DNA of 64,000 bases from Thalassospira profundimaris WP0211 (GCF_000300275.1 NZ_AMRN01000002.1:124001-188000); one strand, 5' to 3'. Positions 8,851 to 17,609 are shown, counted from the first letter of the stretch. Numbers and translations are program-made. Notes: generated by a model not told the origin, from the sequence alone.

Positions 8851-11337
8851 CTAGATTTCACTCGGTATGTCGATTGACGGTCGTCGAATGTATTGGACAA
8901 TTTCTTCGGGCGGCAGCGGGGTTGCGATCAGGAAACCCTGGACTTCATCGCAATTGCATTCCCGCAAGAAATTCATTTGTTCCTGGGTCTCGACCCCTTC
9001 AGCGATAACCTTGAGGCCAAGGTTATGTCCCATAGCAATAATGGTGCGCGTGATCGCGGCGTCGTCTGTGTCGATGGTGACATCCCGAACGAACGAACGG
9101 TCAATCTTGATGGAATTGATCGGTAACCGTTTGAGGTAGGCGAGTGACGAATATCCTGTACCAAAATCATCAACTGCGATCTTTAAACCAAGATGGCGCA
9201 GCTCATCAAGGATGGTCGCTGCCTTCTTGATTTCCTGCATCATCGCTGTTTCCGTGACTTCAAGCACAATACGGGCGGCTGGTGTCGCCGTCTCGGCAAG
9301 GATGCGAGAAATCGTCTCTGTGATGTGGCCCTCGATCAACTGTCTTGGGGACAGATTGACCGCAATTGGCATCGGTGGAAGTGACTGTGCCTCCCACTCG
9401 GAAATCTGGCGACAGACTTCACGGAAAACCCATTCGCCAATCCTGCTGATCAGGCCGGTTTCCTCGGCAACCGGAATGAACTGCATTGGCGAAATATACC
9501 CTCGGCCCGGCTGTTTCCAACGGATCAGGGCTTCAAGGCCGCAGACCTGGTTTGTCCGCAGATCGACCTTCGGCTGGTAATGCAGTTCAAATTCATCCTT
9601 CACCAAAGCTTCGCGTAGATCATTTTCGATCACAAGGCGCGCCATGGCACTTTCATTCATGGTCTTGGTAAAGAAGTGATAGGTGCCGCCACCACTGGAT
9701 TTCGCACTGTACATAGCGGTGTCAGCATTGCGCATCAGGGCCGGGAAATCCTCGCCATCAGATGGATAAAGGGCAATCCCGATAGACGGTGTAACAAACA
9801 GAACGCGTCCCTTGATGTCAAAAGCCGGCGCCAGGGCATCAAGCACGGCCTGCGACAGGATGACGGCATTCTGCGTTTCCTTAAGGTCAGGAATAATGAT
9901 CAGGAATTCATCACCGCCCAATCGACCGACAATTTCCTGTCGCCCGATCACGCGTTGCAACCTGAGTGCGACGGCCTTGAGCATCAAGTCACCGACATCA
10001 TGACCGAGACTGTCATTGATGACCTTGAAACGATCAAGGTCAATGAACAGGATTGCGGTGGCACCACTGCGCTCGGAAGCATTGTTTTTATGGGTATTTA
10101 GGGCTTCTGACAGGCTGCGTTCAAGCATGCTGCGGTTGGGCAGGTTGGTCAGCGTGTCATGATTGGCCATATAGACCAGTTGTTCTTCATACCGTTTTCG
10201 CACGGTGATGTCGTTCAGAACGGCAGTCATCAATGGTGTTGCGTTATCGGGGATCAGGCGCAATGCAATCAAGACATCGATTTCTTTCTGATCGGCGCGC
10301 ACAATCGGCAGGGTGAAACGTTTTTCGACGGCCTCGGCGCCGGGGGCGTGTGCGGCAAGTTCTTCCAGACTGTGTTCGAGAAGCGGCACCGCACGCGGCA
10401 GCAGGAATTCATGTAATGTGCGGCCCTTCGGCGTCTCATCGCGCATCAGACCAAGGATTTCTTTGGTTGCTGCATTGCATTCGACAATACGGCCGGTCGG
10501 CGTGATGGTCAGAATACCGTCCGCAACATTTTGAACGATAGCGCTCAGGCGGCTTTCACGGTCGCGGACCTTTTGCTGGCTTTCAAGCAATCTGTCGAGT
10601 GTTGATGAAACCCGTTCGACCAGACCACGTGTTGTCTGCAGGATCATGCCAAGTTCATTGCGGGCATGGTGCGGCGGAATGTTGATGGCAGCGGAGTCGG
10701 GCTTTTCCGGATCGATTTGGCGTAATTGTGCGGCAATGCCCAGAAGCGGTTTGGTCAGTGTGATATAGAAAAAAGCAACCAGAACCAGACCCAGCAGGAG
10801 GTTGCGCACGATCCCTGATAGCAGAATGCGCGATGCACGGTTGATGAAACCCTCTGCAATCATGTCGGTATCGATCTTGACACTAAGGTGGCCGACCAGA
10901 CCGTTTGGTCCGTCTGTATTCAGCGGGATTTCGTATTCCTGATTTTCCCCGAACATGATCTGGGTCAGGAATGTGCGGTTGGAATTGATTGGCTGTTCGG
11001 TCTTGCGTGCGAGAACATTTTTGAAGTTGTCGCGAAGCTCGGCCTCGTAGACTGGCTCATATTCAAACAGACCTGAAATGACGCGGGCTGCGAGTGTCTC
11101 ATCCAGACCATATGCGGCCTGGGTCGCAGACTCGCGCAGCGTTGCAAGAACCTGGTTTACGGTGCGGTCAATCAGGTTCTGTTCTTCACGAAGATCCCAG
11201 ACAATCTGAATGCCACTGAATAACAGGCCGATCAGCAAAGTAAGGCCGACCGCAATCCTTGCCTGTTTGACAGACAAGCGATCGCGCCATCTAAGCCGTT
11301 GTTGATCAAGGCCTTTTTCCGGCAATCCGATCCCCAC
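8851..11337 (-). CDS. Membrane PAS-GGDEF-EAL protein (c-di-GMP turnover)
   Basis: This 828-residue signalling enzyme has a membrane helix at about 28-46, a periplasmic sensor region of about 120 residues and a second helix at about 172-196. A HAMP-like linker and a PAS domain (about 262-380) follow. The cyclase domain has an intact GGDEF (474-478); the phosphodiesterase domain has an intact EAL (602-604). The RxxD inhibitory site is absent, since residues 465-468 read GRQE, so product inhibition of a cyclase activity is not expected. Both activities could be present. It lies 54 bases upstream of the response-regulator gene on the same strand. Confidence 0.93.
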   Translation of the reverse strand: MGIGLPEKGLDQQRLRWRDRLSVKQARIAVGLTLLIGLLFSGIQIVWDLREEQNLIDRTVNQVLATLRESATQAAYGLDETLAARVISGLFEYEPVYEAELRDNFKNVLARKTEQPINSNRTFLTQIMFGENQEYEIPLNTDGPNGLVGHLSVKIDTDMIAEGFINRASRILLSGIVRNLLLGLVLVAFFYITLTKPLLGIAAQLRQIDPEKPDSAAINIPPHHARNELGMILQTTRGLVERVSSTLDRLLESQQKVRDRESRLSAIVQNVADGILTITPTGRIVECNAATKEILGLMRDETPKGRTLHEFLLPRAVPLLEHSLEELAAHAPGAEAVEKRFTLPIVRADQKEIDVLIALRLIPDNATPLMTAVLNDITVRKRYEEQLVYMANHDTLTNLPNRSMLERSLSEALNTHKNNASERSGATAILFIDLDRFKVINDSLGHDVGDLMLKAVALRLQRVIGRQEIVGRLGGDEFLIIIPDLKETQNAVILSQAVLDALAPAFDIKGRVLFVTPSIGIALYPSDGEDFPALMRNADTAMYSAKSSGGGTYHFFTKTMNESAMARLVIENDLREALVKDEFELHYQPKVDLRTNQVCGLEALIRWKQPGRGYISPMQFIPVAEETGLISRIGEWVFREVCRQISEWEAQSLPPMPIAVNLSPRQLIEGHITETISRILAETATPAARIVLEVTETAMMQEIKKAATILDELRHLGLKIAVDDFGTGYSSLAYLKRLPINSIKIDRSFVRDVTIDTDDAAITRTIIAMGHNLGLKVIAEGVETQEQMNFLRECNCDEVQGFLIATPLPPEEIVQYIRRPSIDIPSEI

Positions 11338-11408
11338 AGTTTCTTCTGTTATACCCCTTGCGAAGCAGACTATGGCTTTGCGGGGGTAAAAGCAATTCTC
11401 CGCGGGGT

Positions 11409-11677
11409 TTAGGGGCCAAACTCATTCACATGACCGCCCCGGCAACTGACATGAGAGAAAGAGCAAGGAACGGCCCGCAGAGCGGGGCCGTTGCCCCGGT
11501 CAAGCGGTTTGACGCAGAGGCTTTCTCTCATATCAGTTGTCCTTCGGATCCCCCGGATTTGCACGGGCTATTTTGTCGTAAAACCTTGAAAGATATAGAT
11601 CTTCCTGTGATTTCACTCCGCATATCCGCATAAATCCGGAGAACCGGGACGATTATGTGAGTGAGTTTGGCGCCTAA
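11409..11677. repeat. Structured intergenic repeat, copy A (23-base terminal inverted arms)
   Basis: This 269-base palindromic element lies in the divergent gap between the GGDEF-EAL gene and fdxA. The core arms are CCAAACTCATTCACAT at 11416-11431 and its near-complement at 11655-11670. Pairing extends outward to 11409 and 11677 (21 of 23 bases). Inside is a second inverted pair at 11443-11460 and 11522-11539 (17 of 18) with a GC-rich apex hairpin. A third stem pairs CCGGATTT near 11553 with AAATCCGG near 11633. The whole can fold as a closed stem carrying two side stem-loops. The same element lies inverted at 60147-60413. Confidence 0.88.
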
Positions 11678-11860
11678 GATCTGGAAAAGTGACTGGAAAT
11701 CTGTATGGTCTGCGCTGCATTGCAGCGGGCCGGGGCAATCTGTGATGGGCTTTGTGCAACGTTACGGTGCGATGCAAACAGAATACTACGCAAAAAATTA
11801 GGGTTTTATTGGAGTTGCACACAACTGCGGTGCGTGATAACCCAATTCCCGAGAGAGAAA

Positions 11861-11956
11861 ATGGCCAAAAGCGGGTGCAGCCGCAATCTTGGCCCCGCAA
11901 CCTGTACGGAGTTACACCATGACCTATGTGGTGACGGAAAACTGCATCAAGTGTAA
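11861..11956 (+). CDS. Possible 31-codon leader ORF overlapping fdxA start
   Basis: An ATG right after the purine-rich GAGAGAGAAA opens a 31-residue frame with three cysteines. It overlaps the first 38 bases of fdxA in another frame. A stem pairs GGCCAA (11863-11868) with TTGGCC (11889-11894) within it. It may be chance, or a leader that couples translation to fdxA. Confidence 0.25.
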   Translation: MAKSGCSRNLGPATCTELHHDLCGDGKLHQV

Positions 11957-12254
11957 GTATCAGGACTGCGTCGAGGTTTGCCCCGTCGATTGCTTCTATG
12001 AAGGTGAAAACTTTCTGGTGATTCACCCTGATGAATGCATCGATTGCGGTGTTTGCGAACCGGAATGCCCCGCTGAGGCGATTATTCCCGATACCGAACC
12101 GAATCTGGATAACTGGTTGGAAATCAACCGTAAATTTGCAGAAGTATGGCCAAATATCACCCGCAAGGGTGACGCGCCTGCCGATGCAGATGAATGGAAT
12201 GGCAAAGCTGGCAAGACAGAAATGCTGTCCGAAGCCCCGGGAACGGGCGACTGA
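11919..12254 (+). CDS. fdxA: Seven-iron ferredoxin (3Fe-4S/4Fe-4S)
   Basis: This 111-residue electron carrier closely follows the Azotobacter FdxA pattern. It has cysteines 9, 12, 17, 21 and 25 in the first cluster region and 40, 43, 46 and 50 in [14 protein letters not shown]. The helical tail contains AEVWPNIT. An ATG at 11919 with the ribosome-binding site CGGAG is chosen; the frame is open upstream but homology starts with [10 protein letters not shown] terminator follows at 12293. The redox partner is unknown. fdxA next to carD is a common alphaproteobacterial arrangement. Confidence 0.95.
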   Translation: MTYVVTENCIKCKYQDCVEVCPVDCFYEGENFLVIHPDECIDCGVCEPECPAEAIIPDTEPNLDNWLEINRKFAEVWPNITRKGDAPADADEWNGKAGKTEMLSEAPGTGD

Positions 12255-12292
12255 TTTTTAGGCTAACCACCGGATATTTAACGCGAATTTTG

Positions 12293-12320
12293 ACCCACTG
12301 GTTTACGCCAGTGGGTTTTG
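12293..12320 (+). terminator. Rho-independent terminator after fdxA
   Basis: A nine-base stem (ACCCACTGG pairing with CCAGTGGGT) around a six-base loop is followed by TTTG. Confidence 0.7.
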
Positions 12321-12561
12321 CGCATGGCTGCATTGAACGACCTGCCGGGAAAATTCCTGTAAACTGATGGCTTGTTGTGTTATGGTTCACAATTCGCGCT
12401 AAGGGCTCGACAGGCTCATTCCGAATTGTCGGATTTCCGTATTTGAAATTCCTGTCTGAACCGCGACTTTGCCAAAAAGCTTGGTCGCGTGCAGCTCTTT
12501 GCGTCGCTGGTTCTGTAGTGTTGCAGTTGAATGACCAGGCCTGATTAGGCCGGAAGGATGC
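12321..12561. other. Upstream region of carD
   Basis: About 240 bases between the fdxA terminator and carD contain no convincing gene. The only structure I see is a small perfect hairpin, GGCCT-GATT-AGGCC (12538-12551), directly against the carD ribosome-binding site GGAAGGA (12552-12558). A promoter must lie here but I cannot place it. Confidence 0.5.
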
Positions 12562-12564
12562 TTG

Positions 12565-13065
12565 ATGTCGGATAAGTTGCCGTTTGCTGTTGGCGATTAC
12601 GTTGTTTACCCCGCGCATGGTGTTGGCTGTGTTGATGGCCTGGAAACCCAGGAAATTGCGGGGCAGGAATTGCGCCTTTATGTAATTACCTTTGAATCTA
12701 GCCGCATGACCCTGCGCGTGCCGGTGAACAAAGTTGGCAACTCCGGTCTGCGCAAGCTGTCCTCGAAAAAGCAGATGGATTCCGCGCTGATTACCCTTAA
12801 GGGCCGTGCGCGCGTCAAGCGCACCATGTGGTCCCGTCGTGCGCAGGAATATGAAGCAAAGATCAATTCAGGTGACCCGGTTTCGATCGCCGAAGTCGTG
12901 CGCGACCTTCACCGCAGCGCGACCCAGCCGGAACAGTCCTTCTCCGAACGTCAGATCTACGAAGCTGCTTTCGAGCGCCTCGTTGACGAACTTGCCGCGA
13001 TTGAAAAAATCGACAAGGACAAGGCATCTGGCAAACTCGAAAAGCTTTTGCAGAAGGCTGCCTGA
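12565..13065 (+). CDS. carD: CarD/CdnL family RNA polymerase-binding regulator
   Basis: This 166-residue protein has an N-terminal Tudor-like RNA polymerase interaction domain, starting KLPFAVGDYVVYPAHGVG, and a basic helical C-terminal DNA-binding domain (about residues 70-166). Proteins of this family bind the RNA polymerase beta subunit and stabilise open complexes, especially at rRNA and stress promoters. A TTG three bases upstream is in frame, but the ATG at 12565 is six bases after GGAAGGA and is preferred. A strong terminator follows. Confidence 0.93.
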   Translation: MSDKLPFAVGDYVVYPAHGVGCVDGLETQEIAGQELRLYVITFESSRMTLRVPVNKVGNSGLRKLSSKKQMDSALITLKGRARVKRTMWSRRAQEYEAKINSGDPVSIAEVVRDLHRSATQPEQSFSERQIYEAAFERLVDELAAIEKIDKDKASGKLEKLLQKAA

Positions 13066-13096
13066 TTGCGAAGGCATCTTCAGACAACTATTTATA

Positions 13097-13137
13097 AAAA
13101 CCGGCCCGCGATATACGCTTGGGCCGGTTTTATTTTT
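13097..13137 (+). terminator. Rho-independent terminator after carD
   Basis: An 11-base stem (AAAACCGGCCC pairing with GGGCCGGTTTT) is followed by ATTTTTG. It ends just before the next gene's start at 13158. Confidence 0.88.
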
Positions 13138-13157
13138 GTTTTGGGCAGGTTACAGCG

Positions 13158-13961
13158 ATGAGTACGGTTCTGGCGCCGATCAAGCCGGCTGAGCGAATCT
13201 GGGTCGTCGGCGCAATCAATGGTGATCACGGCGCATTATGTGCCGTTCACCAGAAACTTGCGCAACGCCTAAAAGCGGGCGACAGGCTTGTCTATCTCGG
13301 CAATTACTGGGGTGATGGCACGGCTGAAAATGTCGTTGCCTGCATCAACGAATTGCTGCTTTTCCGCCGTTTCTTCATTGCCATGGATGGTGTTGATATC
13401 AGTGACATCGCCTTCCTGCGCGGTGCAGCCGAAGAAATGCTGTCCAAGTTGCAGCAGATCCAGTTTGCCCCAAACCCGGGCGAGGTTTTTGACTGGATGC
13501 TGACTCGCGGCATCGCCGGACCGGTGCGTGCCTATGGCTTTGATCCGGTCAATGTCCAAAGAACCATGCATCAGGGCGCACATGCGATCTCGCAATGGAC
13601 GTCGGGCTTTGCGGATGCCGTACGCCGCCATAGTGGCCATAACGCATTGATGTCTGATCTGAAGCACGCGGCCTATTCGACAGATGGGCGCCTGATCTTT
13701 GTTCATACCGGGCTGGATGGCTCACGGCCACTGACAGGCCAGACGGATACGTTCTGGTGGGGCGGATCAATGTTTGAAGCCATCACAGAACGGTATTACG
13801 ACTGTGCGCGTATTGTGCGCGGTGCGTCCCAAGGCCAAACGGGCTTGCAGGAACGTGAATTTACCCTGTCGCTGGATGGCGGGGCAGGGCGCGGTGGTCA
13901 TTTGATTGCGGTCGCCCTTGATGGCCAAGGTGCTGTCATCGAGCAGATTACAAGTAGCTAG
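13158..13961 (+). CDS. Degenerate PPP/calcineurin-fold phosphatase-like protein
   Basis: This 267-residue protein has the layout of a small serine/threonine-type metallophosphatase, but the metal ligands are replaced. The position of GDxHG reads GAINGDHG, GDYVDRG reads GNYWGDG, and GNHE reads DGVDIS. Only the late FVHTGLDGSRP keeps its histidine. The fold assignment is therefore an inference from motif spacing, and catalysis is doubtful. The frame is open upstream to 13119 within the carD terminator; ATG 13158 is preferred. It may act as a binding or scaffold protein. It follows carD on the same strand but behind a terminator. Confidence 0.7.
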   Translation: MSTVLAPIKPAERIWVVGAINGDHGALCAVHQKLAQRLKAGDRLVYLGNYWGDGTAENVVACINELLLFRRFFIAMDGVDISDIAFLRGAAEEMLSKLQQIQFAPNPGEVFDWMLTRGIAGPVRAYGFDPVNVQRTMHQGAHAISQWTSGFADAVRRHSGHNALMSDLKHAAYSTDGRLIFVHTGLDGSRPLTGQTDTFWWGGSMFEAITERYYDCARIVRGASQGQTGLQEREFTLSLDGGAGRGGHLIAVALDGQGAVIEQITSS

Positions 13962-14004
13962 ACTTTCCGTTATTCCCTCAGGGAAGTGAGCAATCGAAAA
14001 AGAA

Positions 14005-14034
14005 AAAAGGCAGCATGAATATGCTGCCTTTTGT
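14005..14034. terminator. Bidirectional terminator
   Basis: The stem AAGGCAGCAT/ATGCTGCCTT has A-rich and T-rich flanks. It serves the convergent phosphatase-like and M48 genes. Confidence 0.85.
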
Positions 14035-14062
14035 CGTGTTTGGGTTTGGATAGTTTGGCGTT

Positions 14063-15541
14063 CTAGTGCCGAACCACCTTGACCAGTGACCCGACCGCAG
14101 GCGGCTGGCCATCGGCAAGGCCATTGATCGTGGCAAAGACGTCTGCCGGTAACTTGTCGACCTCCATATCGTCGATAAAGGTCTGCAGGTCATATTCCGG
14201 GTTCACAGCGCGGACCTTGATGCGAAGCGGGGTGTAAACCTTCTTTTCGCGATCGGTCAGCGGGCGGAAGCTATAGGTCGTGCGACGCAGCGGCAGGTTA
14301 TAGCTATCGGCCTGATCAAGTGGTGTCACAAACAGGAATTGATAGGCGGAGCTGTCATGACGGATCACGACCACGCGCAGACGCGCCGGTCCGGATCGTA
14401 GTGAAATATCCGCACTGCCGGTGGCGGCTTCCTGGCCTTCGATATCCAGCATCTCGATATTGCGAATTGCGATTTGCTTTGAGAAACCGTTTTGAAGGTA
14501 GGTATCAAGGCGCATGTCCTTTGCGCCCGGCGCGCCTTCGAAGATGATCTGCGCACCTTTGCCATCCTGGGCAATGACGGCATTGGGTTGGTTTGTCATG
14601 TTAAAGCCATCGGGCACTTCAAACCTGAAATTCAGCGGCACATGGACAAATTCCTGTCCCCGCACATAACCCTGATCCGGGCCATCTCCGTACAAAATGC
14701 CGTCAATAGCTGTCATGTAGCGCACAGTGCCAATTTCCGGATTGGCAACCGCTGTGACATTGGCGCTTTGGCGTGCCTGCTCGATACGGTCAAGGGTGCG
14801 CGGATGGGTTGCCATGAAGTCATATTGGTCAACATCGTCTGGCGAACGCCCGGCGCGTTTCGCCTGCAAACGTGAATGTGCACGCAATTTCTTGAGGAAG
14901 GATGCCATGGCCTTTGGGTCGTATCCGGCCTTGGTCATGTATCGAATGCCAAGCATGTCGGCTTCGAATTCATGCTCGCGCGAGAAGGCCTTAAGATAGG
15001 CGTTCGCCCCTTGGCCAATCAGCTCGCCGGCCCCGTTACCAATTGCGACGGCAAGTCCACCCGCAAGAAGTTGCGTCAGAACGCCGCGGCTGTAACGCTG
15101 TGCCGAGTGACGGGCAACCACATGGCCGATTTCATGGGCAACAACACCAGCCAGCTCTGCCTCGTTGGTGGCAAGGGCAGCCAGGCCACGTGTGATATAA
15201 ACATACCCACCAGGCAGGGCAAAGGCGTTTACAACCGGGGAATCCAGTACTGTGAAAGTAAATTTCTCATTCGGGGTTTCCGAAACCGCAACCAGCTTTT
15301 CACCGACTTCTGTCACATAGGTCTGCAGGTCCTTTTCGGTATATTGACCACCGAATTCCTTGACCATTTTCGGATGTTCCTGCGAGCCGATCTGTTTTTC
15401 CTGCTCGGGCGACATAAACGCCGTAAAGCTGTCTTCGCCGGTCGCCCGGTTGGTCGAACATCCGGCTACGGCAGTACTCAGCGCAATCGCAGCAAGCACA
15501 CCTGCAATATGTTTATGTGAACGAAAGTTCAGCCAGCCCAT
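14063..15541 (-). CDS. M48 family metalloprotease lipoprotein (BepA/LoiP-like)
   Basis: This is a 492-residue periplasmic zinc protease, probably in outer-membrane protein quality control. It has a signal peptide with a lipobox (AVAGC) near residue 28. The zinc motif HEIGH appears in GVVAHEIGHVVARHSAQRY, and the third ligand lies in the later EHEFEADMLG. After the protease domain comes a C-terminal extension of over 200 residues with a central region of about 100 residues typical of M48 proteins of Rhodospirillales. An ATG at 15541 with GAGGAAAG upstream is preferred over an ATG 45 bases further up. Confidence 0.92.
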   Translation of the reverse strand: MGWLNFRSHKHIAGVLAAIALSTAVAGCSTNRATGEDSFTAFMSPEQEKQIGSQEHPKMVKEFGGQYTEKDLQTYVTEVGEKLVAVSETPNEKFTFTVLDSPVVNAFALPGGYVYITRGLAALATNEAELAGVVAHEIGHVVARHSAQRYSRGVLTQLLAGGLAVAIGNGAGELIGQGANAYLKAFSREHEFEADMLGIRYMTKAGYDPKAMASFLKKLRAHSRLQAKRAGRSPDDVDQYDFMATHPRTLDRIEQARQSANVTAVANPEIGTVRYMTAIDGILYGDGPDQGYVRGQEFVHVPLNFRFEVPDGFNMTNQPNAVIAQDGKGAQIIFEGAPGAKDMRLDTYLQNGFSKQIAIRNIEMLDIEGQEAATGSADISLRSGPARLRVVVIRHDSSAYQFLFVTPLDQADSYNLPLRRTTYSFRPLTDREKKVYTPLRIKVRAVNPEYDLQTFIDDMEVDKLPADVFATINGLADGQPPAVGSLVKVVRH

Positions 15542-15722
15542 TGATATCTTTCCTCGTGTCCTTTGGCCGCGTAAGCTGTCACGCATTATATTTGCGAAAC
15601 CAACCGGGAATTGGTAGCGCGTGTTCCTTGATCATTCAATCTTTTCGCAATCACCGATAAAGCATCAAAAATGGGGAAATTTTTGGGCTGGATCGACATT
15701 GGTGTGGCGTAAAGGCGCATTG

Positions 15723-16544
15723 ATGCTGATTGTTGTCGTCTTTTGCGGGGCCAGTCTACCCGTGATGGCCGCGGATTGGCGCTGCGGGACTGACATCATC
15801 GCGGGTGATGCTCAAACGCTGCTTTCAACAGACCGGGGATCGGTTTGGCGTGACGTGCAGCTCAATATTGAAGCGATTGATGCATTCACCACCGCCAAGC
15901 TGCCGGACAAATCATTTCGGCTCGCAGATATCGCGTTTGTACCGGAATATGAAGACGCGGCAATGGCATGGTTAGAACTGGCAAGTGCGAACAAGGTTTC
16001 GATCACGCCGCTGGCCGAACAGCCAGACTTTCTCGGGCGAATGCCGGTTCGCATCCAAGATGAAGGTCTCGGCGACTGGCGTGCGGAACTTTTGGCTGCC
16101 GGTCTCGTGATGCTTGTTCCTGAAAGCGGGCAAGATATGTCAGAGCTGATCGGGATTGAGGACTCCGCGATCAAAAATCAGTCTGGCATATGGTCCGCCC
16201 CTGGCCCAGAGACAGCTTATTACGTGCGGGCCCATGATGCGGGGGCAGAGAATATCCCGACCGCCCGTGATGCAATTGGCAGATTTGCCGTGATTGACGG
16301 CACAATCAGAAGCATCGAACATCAGGAATGGCGCAGTTACCTTAACTTCGGATCGAACTGGCGCGAGGATTTCACCATCGCACTCGATGCCACCTTGCGC
16401 GATGCATTAGCCAACGGCGAAGACTTTCAAGACATCCTGCAGGATTGGGTTGGGCAGGAAATTCGGGTGCGTGGCGTGATTGAAAATCGCGGTGGCCCTT
16501 ACATCACACTTGAAAACCCATTCTGGCTTTGCCTCGCCAAGTAG
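15723..16544 (+). CDS. Secreted SNase (thermonuclease)-like protein, degenerate
   Basis: This 273-residue exported protein starts with a clear signal peptide (MLIVVVFCGASLPVMA). The middle follows the staphylococcal nuclease fold layout: FRLADIAFVPE corresponds to RLxGIDxPE, and GRMPVRIQDEGLGDWRAELLAAGLVMLVP corresponds to the GR...LVxAGLA segment. The calcium aspartate of the GID motif is lost, so nuclease activity is uncertain. The C-terminal part has SYLNFGSNWREDFTIAL and an OB-like end (VGQEIRVRGVIENRGGPYITL). The frame is open back to 15621; the ATG at 15723 is chosen for the signal peptide. Confidence 0.65.
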   Translation: MLIVVVFCGASLPVMAADWRCGTDIIAGDAQTLLSTDRGSVWRDVQLNIEAIDAFTTAKLPDKSFRLADIAFVPEYEDAAMAWLELASANKVSITPLAEQPDFLGRMPVRIQDEGLGDWRAELLAAGLVMLVPESGQDMSELIGIEDSAIKNQSGIWSAPGPETAYYVRAHDAGAENIPTARDAIGRFAVIDGTIRSIEHQEWRSYLNFGSNWREDFTIALDATLRDALANGEDFQDILQDWVGQEIRVRGVIENRGGPYITLENPFWLCLAK

Positions 16545-16652
16545 TCGCGGGCGCAATAGAGCTTGTTCTTATACCGTTGTTTATGCGACTTCTTGTACGC
16601 GCCACCACCGGCGAAAAACAGCGTCCCGTTCAATAAAGAAAAGGTCCTTCGC

Positions 16653-17609
16653 GTGCTCTATCCCGAAATTTCGCCCCATCAGTCGGGTTGGTTATCTCGT
16701 CAAGACGGTCACGAGATTTACTGGGAAGAAGTTGGTAACCCCGACGGGCTGCCAGTCATCTTCCTGCATGGCGGTCCGGGTGCGGGTATTTCGCCTAACA
16801 GTCGCCGCTTCTTTGATCCGGAAAAGTACCGTGTGATTTTGTTTGATCAGCGCGGAGCCGGAAAATCACGCCCGTTCGGCAGCCTTGAAAACAATACGAC
16901 CGACCATCTGATTGGCGATATCGAAGCCCTGCGCAAGGAGCGCGGCATTGATCGTTGGCTGGTGTTTGGGGGCTCGTGGGGGTCGACTTTGGCGTTGGCT
17001 TACGGTCAGGCGTGCCCGGAACGTGTCACTGGGTTTGTCCTGCGCGGTATCTTCCTTGGCACGACATCCGAAATCAAATGGTTCATGGAAGGCATGGGGC
17101 GGTTCTTCCCCGAGGCAGAGCGGCGCTTCCTTGATGCTACTGGTTTCAAACATAATCCCGGTTATCAGGCATTGCTTGACCGTTATGCCGAGATTTTCTT
17201 GGGCAAGGATGGTGAAGACGCGGCCATTGATGCCGCACGCGTCTGGTCAGCCTATGAGGCAACATGCTGTACGCTTCTGCCTGATGATGGTCTGGTCGAG
17301 GACTTTGAAGGCGATCAGATCGCGTTGGCCCTGGCCAAGTTTGAGCATCATTACTTTGTTCATCGCTGTTTCTTTGAAGAAGACCAGTTGATCAAGAACG
17401 TCGGTCGCATTTCCCATGCACCGCTCGTCATTGTTCAGGGGCGCTATGACGTTGTGTGTCCGCCGGTTTCGGCCTTGACACTTCATAAGGCTTGGGATGG
17501 CTCCGAACTGGTCATCGTTGATGATGCCGGGCATGCGGCGAGCGAACCCGGGATTATCCGGGAGCTGGTGCTTGCGACCAACCGGTTTGATGGCAAGAAG
17601 TTTGTGTAA
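16653..17609 (+). CDS. pip: Prolyl aminopeptidase (proline iminopeptidase)
   Basis: This 318-residue alpha/beta-hydrolase removes N-terminal proline from peptides. It has the oxyanion segment FLHGGPGAGISPNSRRFFDP and DQRGAGKSRP, the nucleophile serine in GGSWGSTLALAY, the acid in GRYDVVCPP and the histidine in DDAGHAASEP, all typical of the S33 family. Length fits. The frame is open back to 16563, but a GTG at 16653 preceded by GAAAAGG matches where homology begins (YPEISPHQSGWL). Confidence 0.93.
   Translation: MLYPEISPHQSGWLSRQDGHEIYWEEVGNPDGLPVIFLHGGPGAGISPNSRRFFDPEKYRVILFDQRGAGKSRPFGSLENNTTDHLIGDIEALRKERGIDRWLVFGGSWGSTLALAYGQACPERVTGFVLRGIFLGTTSEIKWFMEGMGRFFPEAERRFLDATGFKHNPGYQALLDRYAEIFLGKDGEDAAIDAARVWSAYEATCCTLLPDDGLVEDFEGDQIALALAKFEHHYFVHRCFFEEDQLIKNVGRISHAPLVIVQGRYDVVCPPVSALTLHKAWDGSELVIVDDAGHAASEPGIIRELVLATNRFDGKKFV

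Noticed and set aside
11358-11633. A frame across repeat copy A, sharing a peptide with a frame at 60312-60509
   Set aside because: The shared peptide comes from the shared repeat DNA; the frames differ outside it and have no ribosome-binding site.
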